Positions 8,937-19,088 of a stretch of 64,000 nucleotides of DNA are shown here, one piece after another. This DNA is from an uncultured Gammaproteobacteria bacterium (lineage in GTDB: Bacteria; Pseudomonadota; Gammaproteobacteria; HK1): assembly GCA_947258715.1 (NCBI GenBank), contig CAMYJH010000001.1:1-64000 (forward strand), read 5' to 3'. How positions within the stretch are numbered: the stretch's first letter is position 1; every line of letters begins with the position of its first letter. Below the pieces are notes generated by a model. It did not search any database. It was not told the origin of the DNA and saw only the letters and a program-made list of their open reading frames with translations. A program made the position numbers and the translations under genes.

Positions 8937-10556
8937 TTACTCCCACTCGATGGTCGCCGGTGGTTTGCCGGAGATGTCGTATACCACGCGGGAGATCCCG
9001 GGCACTTCGTTGATGATGCGGTGAGAGACGCGCTCTAGAAACTCGTAGGGCAGCCGCGACCAGCGCGCGGTCATGAAGTCGATGGTTTCCACCGCGCGCA
9101 GCGCAATCACGTGCTCGTAGCGTCTTGCGTCGCCCATCACGCCCACTGAGTGCACCGGCAGATACACCGCGAAGGCCTGGCTCACCTTGTCGTAGAGTCC
9201 TTCTTCTCGAAGCTCTTCGATATAGATCGCGTCGGCCCGTCTCAATAAGTCGGCGTAGCTTTTCTTCACTTCGCCCAGTATGCGCACGCCTAAGCCCGGT
9301 CCCGGAAACGGATGCCGGTAGACCATGTCCGCGGGCAGCCCCAGCTCCACACCGATGTTTCGCACTTCGTCCTTGAACAGCTCGCGCAGCGGCTCGATGA
9401 GCCGAAGGTTCATGCGTTCGGGCAGCCCGCCGACGTTGTGATGAGACTTGATCACATGAGCCTTTTTGGTGGACGCGCCCGCGGATTCGATGACGTCCGG
9501 ATAGATGGTGCCCTGAGCGAGCCAGCGGATGCCCTCGAGTCTCTCCGCCTGCTCTTCGAAGATCTCGATGAAAAGCCGGCCGATATGCTTGCGCTTTTCT
9601 TCCGGATCCTCGACGCCTTCGAGCGCGCTTAAGAATCGATCCTCGGCATCGATGCGGATCACGTTCACGCCCAGGTGCTCGGCAAAGGTCGCCATCACCT
9701 GATCGCCTTCGTCGAGACGAAGCAAACCGTTATCGACGAAGATGCAGGTGAGTTGTTTGCCGATGGCTTTGTGCAGCATGGCCGCCACCACGGAGGAATC
9801 GACGCCGCCCGACAGGCCGAGCAACACGTTTTCGCTCTCCACCTGTTCGCGAATCGTGCGGATGCCGTCGTCGATGATCTGGCTGGGCGTCCAGAGCTCG
9901 CCGCAGCCGCAGATCTCGTGCACGAAGCGCGAGAGGATGCGCTGACCCTGCTTGGTGTGGGTGACTTCGGGATGGAACTGCAATCCGTAAAGTCTGCGGG
10001 ACTCGTCGGCCATTCCCGCGATGGGCGCGTTTTCGGTGGAAGCGATGAGCTTGAAGCCTTCCGGCAGCTCGGTGACCTCGTCGCCGTGGCTCATCCACAC
10101 GTCCAGGAGCCCATGGCCCTCGGCGCTGGTATGGTCCTCGATGTCTTTGAGCAAACGCGAGTGACCCCTGGCGCGCACCTGGGCGTAACCGAACTCCCGG
10201 CGTGAAGACGACGCCACCTTGCCACCGAGCTGCGCCGCCATGGTCTGCATGCCGTAGCAGATACCGAGCACCGGCACGCCGGAGTTGAACAGCGCATCCG
10301 GCGCGCGGACCTCGCCAGCTTCCATCACCGATTCCGGACCGCCGGAGAGAACGATGCCCTTTGGCGCGAACTCGCCGATCTCTTTCGCCGTGATATCGAA
10401 GGGACGAATCTCGCAGTAGACGCGCGCCTCGCGAATGCGCCGCGCGATGAGCTGGGTGTACTGGGCTCCGAAATCGAGGATGAGGATCCGATCGGAGTGG
10501 ATGTCCCGGGCGGCTTCGGTAACCGGGGCCGCTTTATTTTTCACAGGAGCATCCAT
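8937..10556 (-). CDS. guaA: GMP synthase (glutamine-hydrolysing)
   Basis: It converts XMP to GMP using glutamine and ATP. The 539-residue product has an N-terminal class I glutamine amidotransferase domain ([15 protein letters not shown], nucleophile Cys in [12 protein letters not shown], catalytic HPEV in FHPEVTHT), an ATP-pyrophosphatase domain with the P-loop [14 protein letters not shown], and a C-terminal dimerisation domain ending in IEWE. It is about 14 residues longer at the N-terminus than the E. coli enzyme. The ATG at 10556 has no clear ribosome site, and a GTG at 10544 with GGA upstream is possible. It is second after guaB, separated by a 168-base spacer full of heptad repeats. 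Confidence 0.97.
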   Translation of the reverse strand: MDAPVKNKAAPVTEAARDIHSDRILILDFGAQYTQLIARRIREARVYCEIRPFDITAKEIGEFAPKGIVLSGGPESVMEAGEVRAPDALFNSGVPVLGICYGMQTMAAQLGGKVASSSRREFGYAQVRARGHSRLLKDIEDHTSAEGHGLLDVWMSHGDEVTELPEGFKLIASTENAPIAGMADESRRLYGLQFHPEVTHTKQGQRILSRFVHEICGCGELWTPSQIIDDGIRTIREQVESENVLLGLSGGVDSSVVAAMLHKAIGKQLTCIFVDNGLLRLDEGDQVMATFAEHLGVNVIRIDAEDRFLSALEGVEDPEEKRKHIGRLFIEIFEEQAERLEGIRWLAQGTIYPDVIESAGASTKKAHVIKSHHNVGGLPERMNLRLIEPLRELFKDEVRNIGVELGLPADMVYRHPFPGPGLGVRILGEVKKSYADLLRRADAIYIEELREEGLYDKVSQAFAVYLPVHSVGVMGDARRYEHVIALRAVETIDFMTARWSRLPYEFLERVSHRIINEVPGISRVVYDISGKPPATIEWE

Positions 10557-10568
10557 GAAGGGAAATCA

Positions 10569-10718
10569 GTATGTAGTAAGCAGTATGTGGTATGTGGGGA
10601 ATTCACTCATAAGTCTCGATGACCGAATCTTGAGAAATCCTCCGTCGTCGCGCGATCAGCAAGCTTAGATACGTAAACTATCTGTCTCCCTACGTACTAC
10701 GTATCACATACTACATAC
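10569..10718. repeat. Heptad inverted-repeat element A (guaB/guaA spacer)
   Basis: The left arm (10569-10596) is four 7-base units: GTATGTA, GTAAGCA, GTATGTG and GTATGTG, followed by GGGGA. The reverse complement of the right arm (10691-10718) is GTATGTA, GTATGTG, ATACGTA and GTACGTA, followed by GGGAG. The arms can pair as a long imperfect hairpin with a loop of about 95 bases. The left arm ends only 12 bases from the guaA start codon, so a folded transcript could affect guaA translation. Units of the same kind occur in three other spacers of this window. Confidence 0.75.
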
Positions 10719-10724
10719 TTCCCC

Positions 10725-12353
<1,629 letters not shown>

Positions 12354-12363
12354 TCAAAGCTGC

Positions 12364-13755
12364 TTGACGAAGTTGATCGAGGAATCGGAATTGTCCAGCG
12401 ACGGAAGATCTCAAGCCCCCGTTAGCTTGAAGGACGTTTACACGGTGTCGCGCCTCAATCTCGAGGTACGGTCGTTAATCGAGTCCAGCTACCCGCCTAT
12501 CTGGGTGGAAGGAGAGGTCTCCAACCTCGCCCGCCCTCGTTCCGGTCACATCTACTTCTCTTTAAAGGACGACAGCTGCCAGGTGCGCTGTGCCATGTTC
12601 CGCACGCGAAACCGCCAGCTGGAGTTCGACCCGGAAGACGGGATGCAGGTGCTGGCCAACGCGCGGGTGAGTCTTTACCCCGAGCGCGGGGAGTTCCAGC
12701 TCATCGTCCAATACATGGAGGAAGCCGGAGCTGGCGCGCTGCGCCGAGCCTTCGAGGCGCTGAAGCTGCGCCTTGCCGCCGAGGGCCTGTTCGAGGAGGC
12801 GAAAAAGCGCCCGCTTCCGGAGTTTCCCGCAGTTATCGGCGTCGTCACCTCACCTACGGGCGCGGCGCTGCGGGACATACTTCACGTGATCCAACGAAGG
12901 CACCCCGGCGTGAAGGTGGTCATCTACCCGGTGCCGGTCCAGGGCGCCCAGGCGGCGCCGGAGATCGTGCGCATGATCGGGGTTGTTGGCGCGCGCAACG
13001 ACTGCGACGTGCTGATTGTCGCCCGCGGCGGCGGCTCTATCGAAGATCTGTGGGCCTTCAACGAAGAACAGCTTGCGCGCGCGATTCGCGCCTGCCCCGT
13101 TCCGGTGGTTACCGGCATCGGGCACGAAGTGGATTTCACCATCGCCGACTTCGCCGCCGACCGCCGGGCGCCGACGCCTTCCGCCGCGGCCGAGCTGGTA
13201 ACCCCGGACGTGCGTCACCTAGTCATCCGCATCGGCAGCTCCCGGCAGCGTCTCACCACGCTGATGGCGGCCTTGATTCGAAACCAGCGTGAAAACCTGG
13301 ACCGGCTTTCAAAACGGCTGCTGCTGCCTCGAAGGCGTCTTCTGGATCTCACCCAGCGGGTGGACGAGTTGAGCTTGCGGCTTAACCGCTCGGCCCGCGG
13401 CGCGCCGGTTTCGCGGCGCGCCGCGCTGGCCGCTCTTAACGCGCGACTCGCCGCCCGCCACCCAGCCTCGCAGGTCGATCTGCATCGCGCCCGCCAGGCG
13501 GATTTACGCCGCAGATTAGGGGACCTTGCCCGCCGGCGGCTCAGTGACGCCCGCGCTCGGGTCTCGGAGACTACCCGGGCGCTGAATTCCATCAGCCCCA
13601 TAGGAACACTGGAGCGCGGCTACAGCATCCTCACCCGCGCCGAAGACGGCGCCCTGGTAAGCGCCGCGGAATCGGTCAAGCGGGGCCAACGGGTCCACGC
13701 TCGATTGGCAAAAGGCGAGCTCGATCTCACGGTTGAAGAAAAGAAGAGCGGTTGA
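12364..13755 (+). CDS. xseA: Exodeoxyribonuclease VII large subunit
   Basis: XseA with XseB degrades single-stranded DNA in both directions. The 463-residue product has the N-terminal OB-fold (PPIWVEGEVSNLARPRSGHIYFSLKD), the catalytic region GVVTSPTGAALRDILHVIQRR and RGGGSIEDLWAFNEE, GIGHEVDFTIADFAADRRAPTPSAAAEL-type sequence, and the long C-terminal helices. No ATG precedes the OB-fold, so TTG at 12364 (or 12373) is the start. xseB is not adjacent. The convergent 280-base spacer to 14035 contains nothing I can name. Confidence 0.95.
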   Translation: MTKLIEESELSSDGRSQAPVSLKDVYTVSRLNLEVRSLIESSYPPIWVEGEVSNLARPRSGHIYFSLKDDSCQVRCAMFRTRNRQLEFDPEDGMQVLANARVSLYPERGEFQLIVQYMEEAGAGALRRAFEALKLRLAAEGLFEEAKKRPLPEFPAVIGVVTSPTGAALRDILHVIQRRHPGVKVVIYPVPVQGAQAAPEIVRMIGVVGARNDCDVLIVARGGGSIEDLWAFNEEQLARAIRACPVPVVTGIGHEVDFTIADFAADRRAPTPSAAAELVTPDVRHLVIRIGSSRQRLTTLMAALIRNQRENLDRLSKRLLLPRRRLLDLTQRVDELSLRLNRSARGAPVSRRAALAALNARLAARHPASQVDLHRARQADLRRRLGDLARRRLSDARARVSETTRALNSISPIGTLERGYSILTRAEDGALVSAAESVKRGQRVHARLAKGELDLTVEEKKSG

Positions 13756-14035
13756 TGCGTTTACAGGCAACGACTTCGACAAATTCGTCATACGAGGCAC
13801 GAATTTCCGAGAACAATCAGCCGACGGGATCGACGCTGCTCACGGCGCACCCTACGACCACTGTTGGCGGCAACTGACCGGCGCGACGACGAACCAAGCC
13901 CGAGTTTTCTGAGTCGCGTGATGTGTTAAATCGCCGGCACGTCCGCTGTTAATGTGAAGCTCTCACCGTTGCGACCGTGTACCGGCAGGTCCACTGGCCA
14001 CGGATTCGCGACAACTTGCCGTTCGTCACCGGCCG

Positions 14036-14800
14036 TCATTGGTATCGCCATTGGTACCAGACAGCGCCCATGTACTCTCGAAAAACGGCGGCCGTTTGTT
14101 TCAGCGCCTGGGCGGATGGCACCCACGCCATAATTCCGTTGCGGCCCGCCGCGCTTTTCTGATATCCGGTAGGCGCGGGTATCACCCCTAAGCCGGCGCG
14201 CTCGAACGCCCTGACCGCACGGCGAAGGTGCGACGCGTGGGAAACCAGGAACACGCGGTGAACGCCGTGCGACTTCAAGATACTGGCCGCGAAACGCGCG
14301 TTCTCCTCGGTGTTGCTCGATTTCGCCTCGACCCATTCCACCGGCAGCTTGAAGTCTTCCACCAGCACCCGCTTCATCAGCGCCGCCTCGTCGATAGTCT
14401 CGCCGAAGGGTTGTCCGCCGGTGACCAGGATCGGCAGGCCGGTCTTTCGGTGCAGGCGCGCGGCGTAACGCAGTCGTTCCAGGGTTTCCGACGAAACCGT
14501 TTCGCCGCCGTATTCGGGAGCAAAGTCGTTGCGCCCGCCGCCGAGGACGACAATGGCGCGCATGTTCTCGGCGCCGGACGCGCGCAAAGGATAGGGCGAG
14601 ACCTGCTCCAGCCTTTTGCTCAATGAATTCGCCACCACGTGCATGCTGAAGCCGTAAAGACTCAGCACCGACACCACAATCACGGCCACGCCGGCCCTGC
14701 GCCAGCGAGACAGCAACAGCAGCCCGACCAACGCGAGCAGAAGATTGCCTCCCGGCGGGAGCATCAGTGCGGCAATGCTTTTGGTAAGAATCAGCTCCAT
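14036..14800 (-). CDS. ElyC/YdcF-family membrane protein (DUF218)
   Basis: Family members include ElyC, which affects peptidoglycan assembly and undecaprenyl-phosphate use; exact chemistry is unknown. The 254-residue product has two N-terminal membrane segments (ALMLPPGGNLLLALVGLLLL and GVAVIVVSVLSLYGFSMHVV) and then a soluble domain with IVVLGGGR near residue 85, ILVTGGQPFGETIDEA, the conserved E-x-x-SxNTxENA motif (EAKSSNTEENARF) and LVSHASHLRRAVRAF. ATG at 14800 follows TTG at 14803; ATG is preferred. It is convergent with xseA. Confidence 0.85.
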   Translation of the reverse strand: MELILTKSIAALMLPPGGNLLLALVGLLLLSRWRRAGVAVIVVSVLSLYGFSMHVVANSLSKRLEQVSPYPLRASGAENMRAIVVLGGGRNDFAPEYGGETVSSETLERLRYAARLHRKTGLPILVTGGQPFGETIDEAALMKRVLVEDFKLPVEWVEAKSSNTEENARFAASILKSHGVHRVFLVSHASHLRRAVRAFERAGLGVIPAPTGYQKSAAGRNGIMAWVPSAQALKQTAAVFREYMGAVWYQWRYQ

Positions 14801-14864
14801 CAATGCTGCGCGTCCCGCGCGACGGCCCGGCGAGCTTCAGGACGCCGCTCGATCCCCTCGGCTG

Positions 14865-15830
14865 TCAAGCGACGGCTTCGCCCGCAGCCTGAAGATCGGC
14901 GTGGTAGGAGGAGCGAACCAGGGGACCGCTGGCCACGTTCTTGAATCCGAGCTCACGGGCAATGTCGCCCAGAGCCTCAAACTCCCCCGGCGCCCAGAAG
15001 CGCTCCACCGGCAGGTGATGACGACTGGGTTGAAGGTACTGGCCGATTGTGAGCATGTCGCAGTCGTGGGCGCGCAGATCTTTTAGCACCTGGATGACTT
15101 CGTCCCTTTCCTCGCCCAAACCCAACATCAGTCCTGACTTGGTGGGAAGCTCCGGGTGCGCCGCCTTGAATCGCCGGATCAGATCCAGCGACCAGCCGTA
15201 ATCCGCCCCGGGTCGCGCCTTGCGGTAAAGACGCGGCACGGTTTCCAGGTTGTGATTGAACACGTCCGGCGGCGCATGGCCCAGATTTTCCAGCGCGACC
15301 TCCATGCGGCCGCGGAAATCTGGCACCAGGATCTCGATCCGGGTTTCGGGGCAGCGATTTCTAAGGGTTTCGATACAGGCGGCAAAATGCGATGCTCCGC
15401 CGTCTCTCAAATCGTCCCGGTCGACCGAGGTGACCACCACGTAGCGCAAACCCATTCTGGCCACCGCGTCGGCCAGGTGTGCCGGCTCTTCGGGATCCAG
15501 CGGCTGCGGGCGACCGTGGGCCACGTCGCAAAAAGGGCAGCGGCGGGTGCACAGATCGCCCATGATCATGAAGGTGGCGGTGCCGTTGGAAAAGCACTCG
15601 CCAATGTTAGGGCAGGAGGCCTCTTCACAAACCGTGTGCAGACGCGACTCCCTGAGCAGCCCCTTGAGACGGCTAACCGAAGGTCCCGTGGGTGCCTTGA
15701 CCCGGATCCAGGCGGGTTTTTTCGGCAGCGGCCCCTCTTGCCGGAGGACCTTCACCGGATTGCGCGCGGTCTTCTCAGCACCCCGCTGGGCGCGGGTGGG
15801 CTTGGACAGCTGAACTTCTACCTTGGACAT
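14865..15830 (-). CDS. lipA: Lipoyl synthase
   Basis: This radical SAM enzyme inserts two sulfurs into octanoyl groups on lipoyl domains; its substrates here include the lipoyl domains of AceF and Lpd at 21788-25403. The 321-residue product has the auxiliary cluster motif [12 protein letters not shown], the radical SAM motif [10 protein letters not shown], and the C-terminal R-S-S-Y motif ([10 protein letters not shown]). lipB, usually next to it, is absent on both sides. Confidence 0.96.
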   Translation of the reverse strand: MSKVEVQLSKPTRAQRGAEKTARNPVKVLRQEGPLPKKPAWIRVKAPTGPSVSRLKGLLRESRLHTVCEEASCPNIGECFSNGTATFMIMGDLCTRRCPFCDVAHGRPQPLDPEEPAHLADAVARMGLRYVVVTSVDRDDLRDGGASHFAACIETLRNRCPETRIEILVPDFRGRMEVALENLGHAPPDVFNHNLETVPRLYRKARPGADYGWSLDLIRRFKAAHPELPTKSGLMLGLGEERDEVIQVLKDLRAHDCDMLTIGQYLQPSRHHLPVERFWAPGEFEALGDIARELGFKNVASGPLVRSSYHADLQAAGEAVA

Positions 15831-16066
15831 GGTTTCAAGTATCGCACAGGCGGTGCGCGAGGACGCAAGCAGCCGGCGCCGAGATGACCGCCCTTTTGAC
15901 GACGTGACCAGGGAAGGAGCGCCCTGATAGCGCGATTCCCAAGGGCCGTTAAGCCGCGCCGTGGCTCAAGCCGCGGGCGCTCGGGGCCGATAAGGTGGCG
16001 GAGGCGGTCCCGTGTCGAAGGCGGGTTTGCCCTTCTCCGCCGTGACGGCTTGCTCCAACGGCAGGC

Positions 16067-16874
16067 TTGTGCAATCCGATGTCAGCCGGGGAATCGGGCG
16101 TGCGCCCCAGCACCGGCGACGACCACTCCCGCGGAGTCCGGAGCCCTAAACCAGAACCTGGCGCGCTTCTTGTACCCCGTCTCGGCCACAATCTGTGCGC
16201 CGGCTTTCGCCTTGCGTTTTTTCGCAAGCCCTCGCTCCAGAGTTTTCGAATCGACTTCGCTCGATTTATTGCCCTTTTCGTCCTCAACGCGATTATCGCG
16301 TGTGTCAGCGCTTTCTTCGTCATCGAGCCGCCGCGCAGCTTCAACATTTACGGACTGACGGCTTATGCGACCCATCAACTCGCGTTCATTGTGAGCGTTT
16401 TACTCGTCGCCGCGTGGCTGGATCGACAGAATCAGCGAAGCGCGCTGTTCGTTCTTCTATTGTCGGCAACCGCGACCGTTCAAATGATGGTGCTTCCGTT
16501 TTCGGCGCTGCTGTATCGCAGACTCGTGTTCGACCACGCACGGTCGGCCACGTGGGGACTCTTTTTCGCAACCGCCGTATGGGGAACATTCATCGCCGGC
16601 CGCGCAATGGGGCTGGCAAGCGGTTGGCGAGCGCTCAAGCTGATGCTGCCGGTGTCGGGATACGCCCTCATCATTTACGGCATGTTTTTTTGTCGTTCCG
16701 CATTCGCAAATGTGGTACTCAGAGGCGCGTGCCGGGAGCGAATCCAGCAGCTACGCGCCGGAATACGTCGATGCGGAGTCAACCTACTATGACCAGGGGC
16801 GCCTGATGCATGCCGCCCTGGAGCGCCTAAAGCCTGAACGCCCGGGGGTCAGCGATCTCTACTGGGTGTGCTGA
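16067..16874 (+). pseudogene. Decayed C13-family peptidase-like membrane protein
   Basis: From about 16190 the frame encodes NLCAGFRLAFFRKPSLQSFR and several membrane segments (IALFVLNAIIACVSAFFVI, AFIVSVLLVAAWL, ALIIYGMFF), like the N-terminal half of membrane proteins with a C-terminal C13 (legumain-like) peptidase. At the T7 tract 16685-16691 the frame breaks. With one T fewer it continues with SQMWYSEARAG, EYVDAESTYYDQGRLMHAAL and VSDLYWVC, matching the peptidase linker, and then stops. The catalytic His and Cys that should follow are absent, and no convincing start codon precedes the family region. The frameshift could be a base-calling error; the missing catalytic half could not. Confidence 0.75.
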
Positions 16875-16939
16875 TGCGGTCCAAGCTGGCCGAGGTAAAA
16901 GCCCGGCTCAGATAGAACTGAAGCCCGCTGTGGCGAAGT

Positions 16940-17575
16940 TCACTCCATATCGTCAGTGACCACGTAGCGCTCGTTCCAAAGGTTGACGATTCGGCAAAAC
17001 AGCTCGGCAGTCTTCTCAGCGTCATAGATGGCCGAGTGGGCGTCGCGCTCGTCCCAGTCGATACCCGCTGCTTTCACCGCCCGCGACAACACCGTCTGCC
17101 CGAAGGCGAGCCCGCCAAGAGTGGCGGTGTCGAAGGTGGAAAAGGGATGAAAGGGATTTCGCTTTATCCCGGTGCGTTCCACTGCGGCATTGACGAAACT
17201 TAAATCAAAAGACGGGTTATGTCCGACCAGCACTGCGCGTGTGCAACCCTCGGATTTCACCGCCTTTCTTACCGGGGTGAATATCTTGCCAAGCGCCTCA
17301 CGCTCCGGCACGGCGAGTCGAAGCGGATGGCCGGGATCGATTCGATTGAACTCCAGAGCAGCCGGATCCAGATTCGCGCCCGGAAAGGGTTCTACGTGAC
17401 AGGAATGCGTTTCCGCACGAGCCCAGCGGCCTTCATCGTCGATGCGAAGCGTCACCGCGGCAATCTCCAGAAGGGCATCGCTGTGCGAATTGAACCCGCC
17501 GGTCTCTACATCCACGACCACGGGAAGAAATCCGCGAAAGCGGGACCTTACCGGAATTCGTTCCGCGGTGCCCAC
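16940..17575 (-). CDS. rnt: Ribonuclease T
   Basis: RNase T trims 3' ends of tRNA and other stable RNAs. The 211-residue product belongs to the DEDD exonucleases: [10 protein letters not shown] (Asp and Glu of ExoI), [21 protein letters not shown] (ExoII), and [14 protein letters not shown] (ExoIII His and Asp), plus the family-specific [22 protein letters not shown] at 17575 starts one base after the pyrC stop (TGACGTG), so translation is likely coupled. The much longer frame to 17839 lies inside pyrC and is rejected. The pyrC-rnt pairing is known in Pseudomonas-like genomes. Confidence 0.95.
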   Translation of the reverse strand: MGTAERIPVRSRFRGFLPVVVDVETGGFNSHSDALLEIAAVTLRIDDEGRWARAETHSCHVEPFPGANLDPAALEFNRIDPGHPLRLAVPEREALGKIFTPVRKAVKSEGCTRAVLVGHNPSFDLSFVNAAVERTGIKRNPFHPFSTFDTATLGGLAFGQTVLSRAVKAAGIDWDERDAHSAIYDAEKTAELFCRIVNLWNERYVVTDDME

Positions 17576-17576
17576 G

Positions 17577-18596
17577 TCACTTCGCCAGTGACCAGGCCAC
17601 CTGCTCACCCGCGCGGTACGGAACGGTGACTTCCCCGCCGAAGGGTAAAGTCGGCGGAATGTCCTGCCGGGCCCTATGGATCTCGATCTGATCCTTGTTT
17701 CGCGGCAAGCCGTAAAAGTCTGGGCCGTTGAAGCTGGCGAAGGCTTCCAGTCGCTCGAGCACGCCCGCGCTTTCGAAAACTTCGGCGTAGAGCTCGAGCC
17801 CTGCATAGGCGGTATAGATGCCGGCGCAGCCGCAGGCATTTTCTTTCGCCGATCTCGGGTGCGGCGCCGAGTCGGTACCGAGAAAATATCTGGCGCTTCC
17901 TCCGGTGGCCGCCTGAATCAGGGCGGTGCGGTGATCTTCCCGTTTGAGTACGGGAAGGCAATAGTGGTGCGGGCGCACACCGCCCGCGAACATTGCGTTG
18001 CGATTGAGCAGCAGGTGATGCGCGGTGATGGTGGCGGCCACGGTGGCCGGTGCGGAATCGACGAAACTCACCGCGTGCGACGTGGTGACGTGCTCGAACA
18101 CGATCTTTAGCGCCGAGTAGCGCTCGACTAGATTGGAGAGAACCCGCTCGATGAATATCCGCTCTCGATCGAAGACGTCAACGTTGGCGTCCACCACTTC
18201 TCCATGCACCAGCAGAGGCAATCCAGCGTCCTCCATGGCGGATAAGGCGTCGCGGACGCGATTCAGATCCGTGACCCCGAGGGCGGAGTTGGTTGTCGCG
18301 CCGGCCGGGTAGAGCTTGACCGCGTAGACGTGCTGGCATTGTTTTGCGCGCGCAATTTCTTGGGCCGAAGTGTTGTCGGTGAGATACAGCGTCATCAGCG
18401 GGGTGAATTCCACCCCCTCGGGAACCGCGGCCAGAATACGCTCACGGTACGCCAGCGCCTGGGTAACGCTGGTGACCGGAGGGTCCAGGTTCGGCATCAC
18501 GATGGCGCGGGCGAACCGGCACGCCGTGTCCGGGACGACATCTTTGAGCGCCTCACCGTCGCGAAAGTGGACGTGCCAGTCGTCCGGACGTGTCAT
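17577..18596 (-). CDS. pyrC: Dihydroorotase
   Basis: It cyclises carbamoyl-aspartate to dihydroorotate in pyrimidine synthesis. The class II enzyme shows [12 protein letters not shown] (metal-binding HxH), [13 protein letters not shown] (carboxylated Lys), [17 protein letters not shown] and the catalytic GTDSAPH. ATG at 18596 gives [10 protein letters not shown] and 339 residues, but relatives have 8-10 residues more, so TTG at 18611 is an alternative. The frame is open to 18716, where extra residues have no family match. No ribosome site is obvious for any choice. Confidence 0.93.
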   Translation of the reverse strand: MTRPDDWHVHFRDGEALKDVVPDTACRFARAIVMPNLDPPVTSVTQALAYRERILAAVPEGVEFTPLMTLYLTDNTSAQEIARAKQCQHVYAVKLYPAGATTNSALGVTDLNRVRDALSAMEDAGLPLLVHGEVVDANVDVFDRERIFIERVLSNLVERYSALKIVFEHVTTSHAVSFVDSAPATVAATITAHHLLLNRNAMFAGGVRPHHYCLPVLKREDHRTALIQAATGGSARYFLGTDSAPHPRSAKENACGCAGIYTAYAGLELYAEVFESAGVLERLEAFASFNGPDFYGLPRNKDQIEIHRARQDIPPTLPFGGEVTVPYRAGEQVAWSLAK

Positions 18597-18723
18597 TCGT
18601 AGCTGCTGCAAGGCGATAGCGCCCGTTGTAAAAAGACTTCGGACGTTATCAAAATCGCGAGCTGGTGTCGTCCAGCGCGGCTTCTGGGTGAAAATACCCT
18701 GGGTGCCTGTCCTCAAAGTCCCT

Positions 18724-18746
18724 TATAATGCGGCCAGTCGCATTAT
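18724..18746. promoter_or_regulatory. Palindromic operator-like site between pyrC and aceE
   Basis: A perfect 8-bp inverted repeat, ATAATGCG (18725-18732) and CGCATTAT (18739-18746), has a 6-bp spacer GCCAGT. On the plus strand it overlaps TATAAT (18724-18729), a consensus -10 hexamer, though no good -35 lies 17 bases upstream. It sits in the divergent pyrC/aceE spacer (18597-19088), the rest of which shows no gene. It does not resemble the enteric PdhR box. The site could bind a regulator of either gene. Confidence 0.45.
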
Positions 18747-19088
18747 CGGCCGGTCCAGGCCGAGATGACCCGGTCCCGAAACGGTGCGACTCTCGCGCGA
18801 ACTCGAGAAGCAGCGAAAGGAGTAGCCGTCGCGCGCTGATAACAAGATTCACAGGCGTCGTGTGCGGCTTCGTTGTGTCACGGCGGGCCCGGTTGCGTAA
18901 GGGCCGAACCGAAGGAAGGATTTTAAGAGTCGGTGATTGGATTCTTCTGACAAGCGAAGCCAGATCGAGTCTTGCGTCGCTCGCGTTTTTTGCGCCCCGG
19001 AGACGCGAAGGAACACGGGGCAATCTGGCGCCGAGGGGTCTATGACTTTCGCGGACTCCGATCGAGAACAAATAGAGCGAGGATGACC

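Noticed and set aside
10569..10718. Heptad arms as a CRISPR array or phage attachment site
   Set aside because: Units are only 7 bases with no unique spacers between them, and no cas or integrase gene is near.
15949..16347. 132-residue minus-strand frame
   Set aside because: It is a shadow of the decayed membrane gene on the plus strand and has no motif.
16940..17839. 299-residue form of the RNase T frame
   Set aside because: Residues 1-88 lie antisense-free inside pyrC in another frame and do not match the family; GTG at 17575 gives the correct N-terminus.
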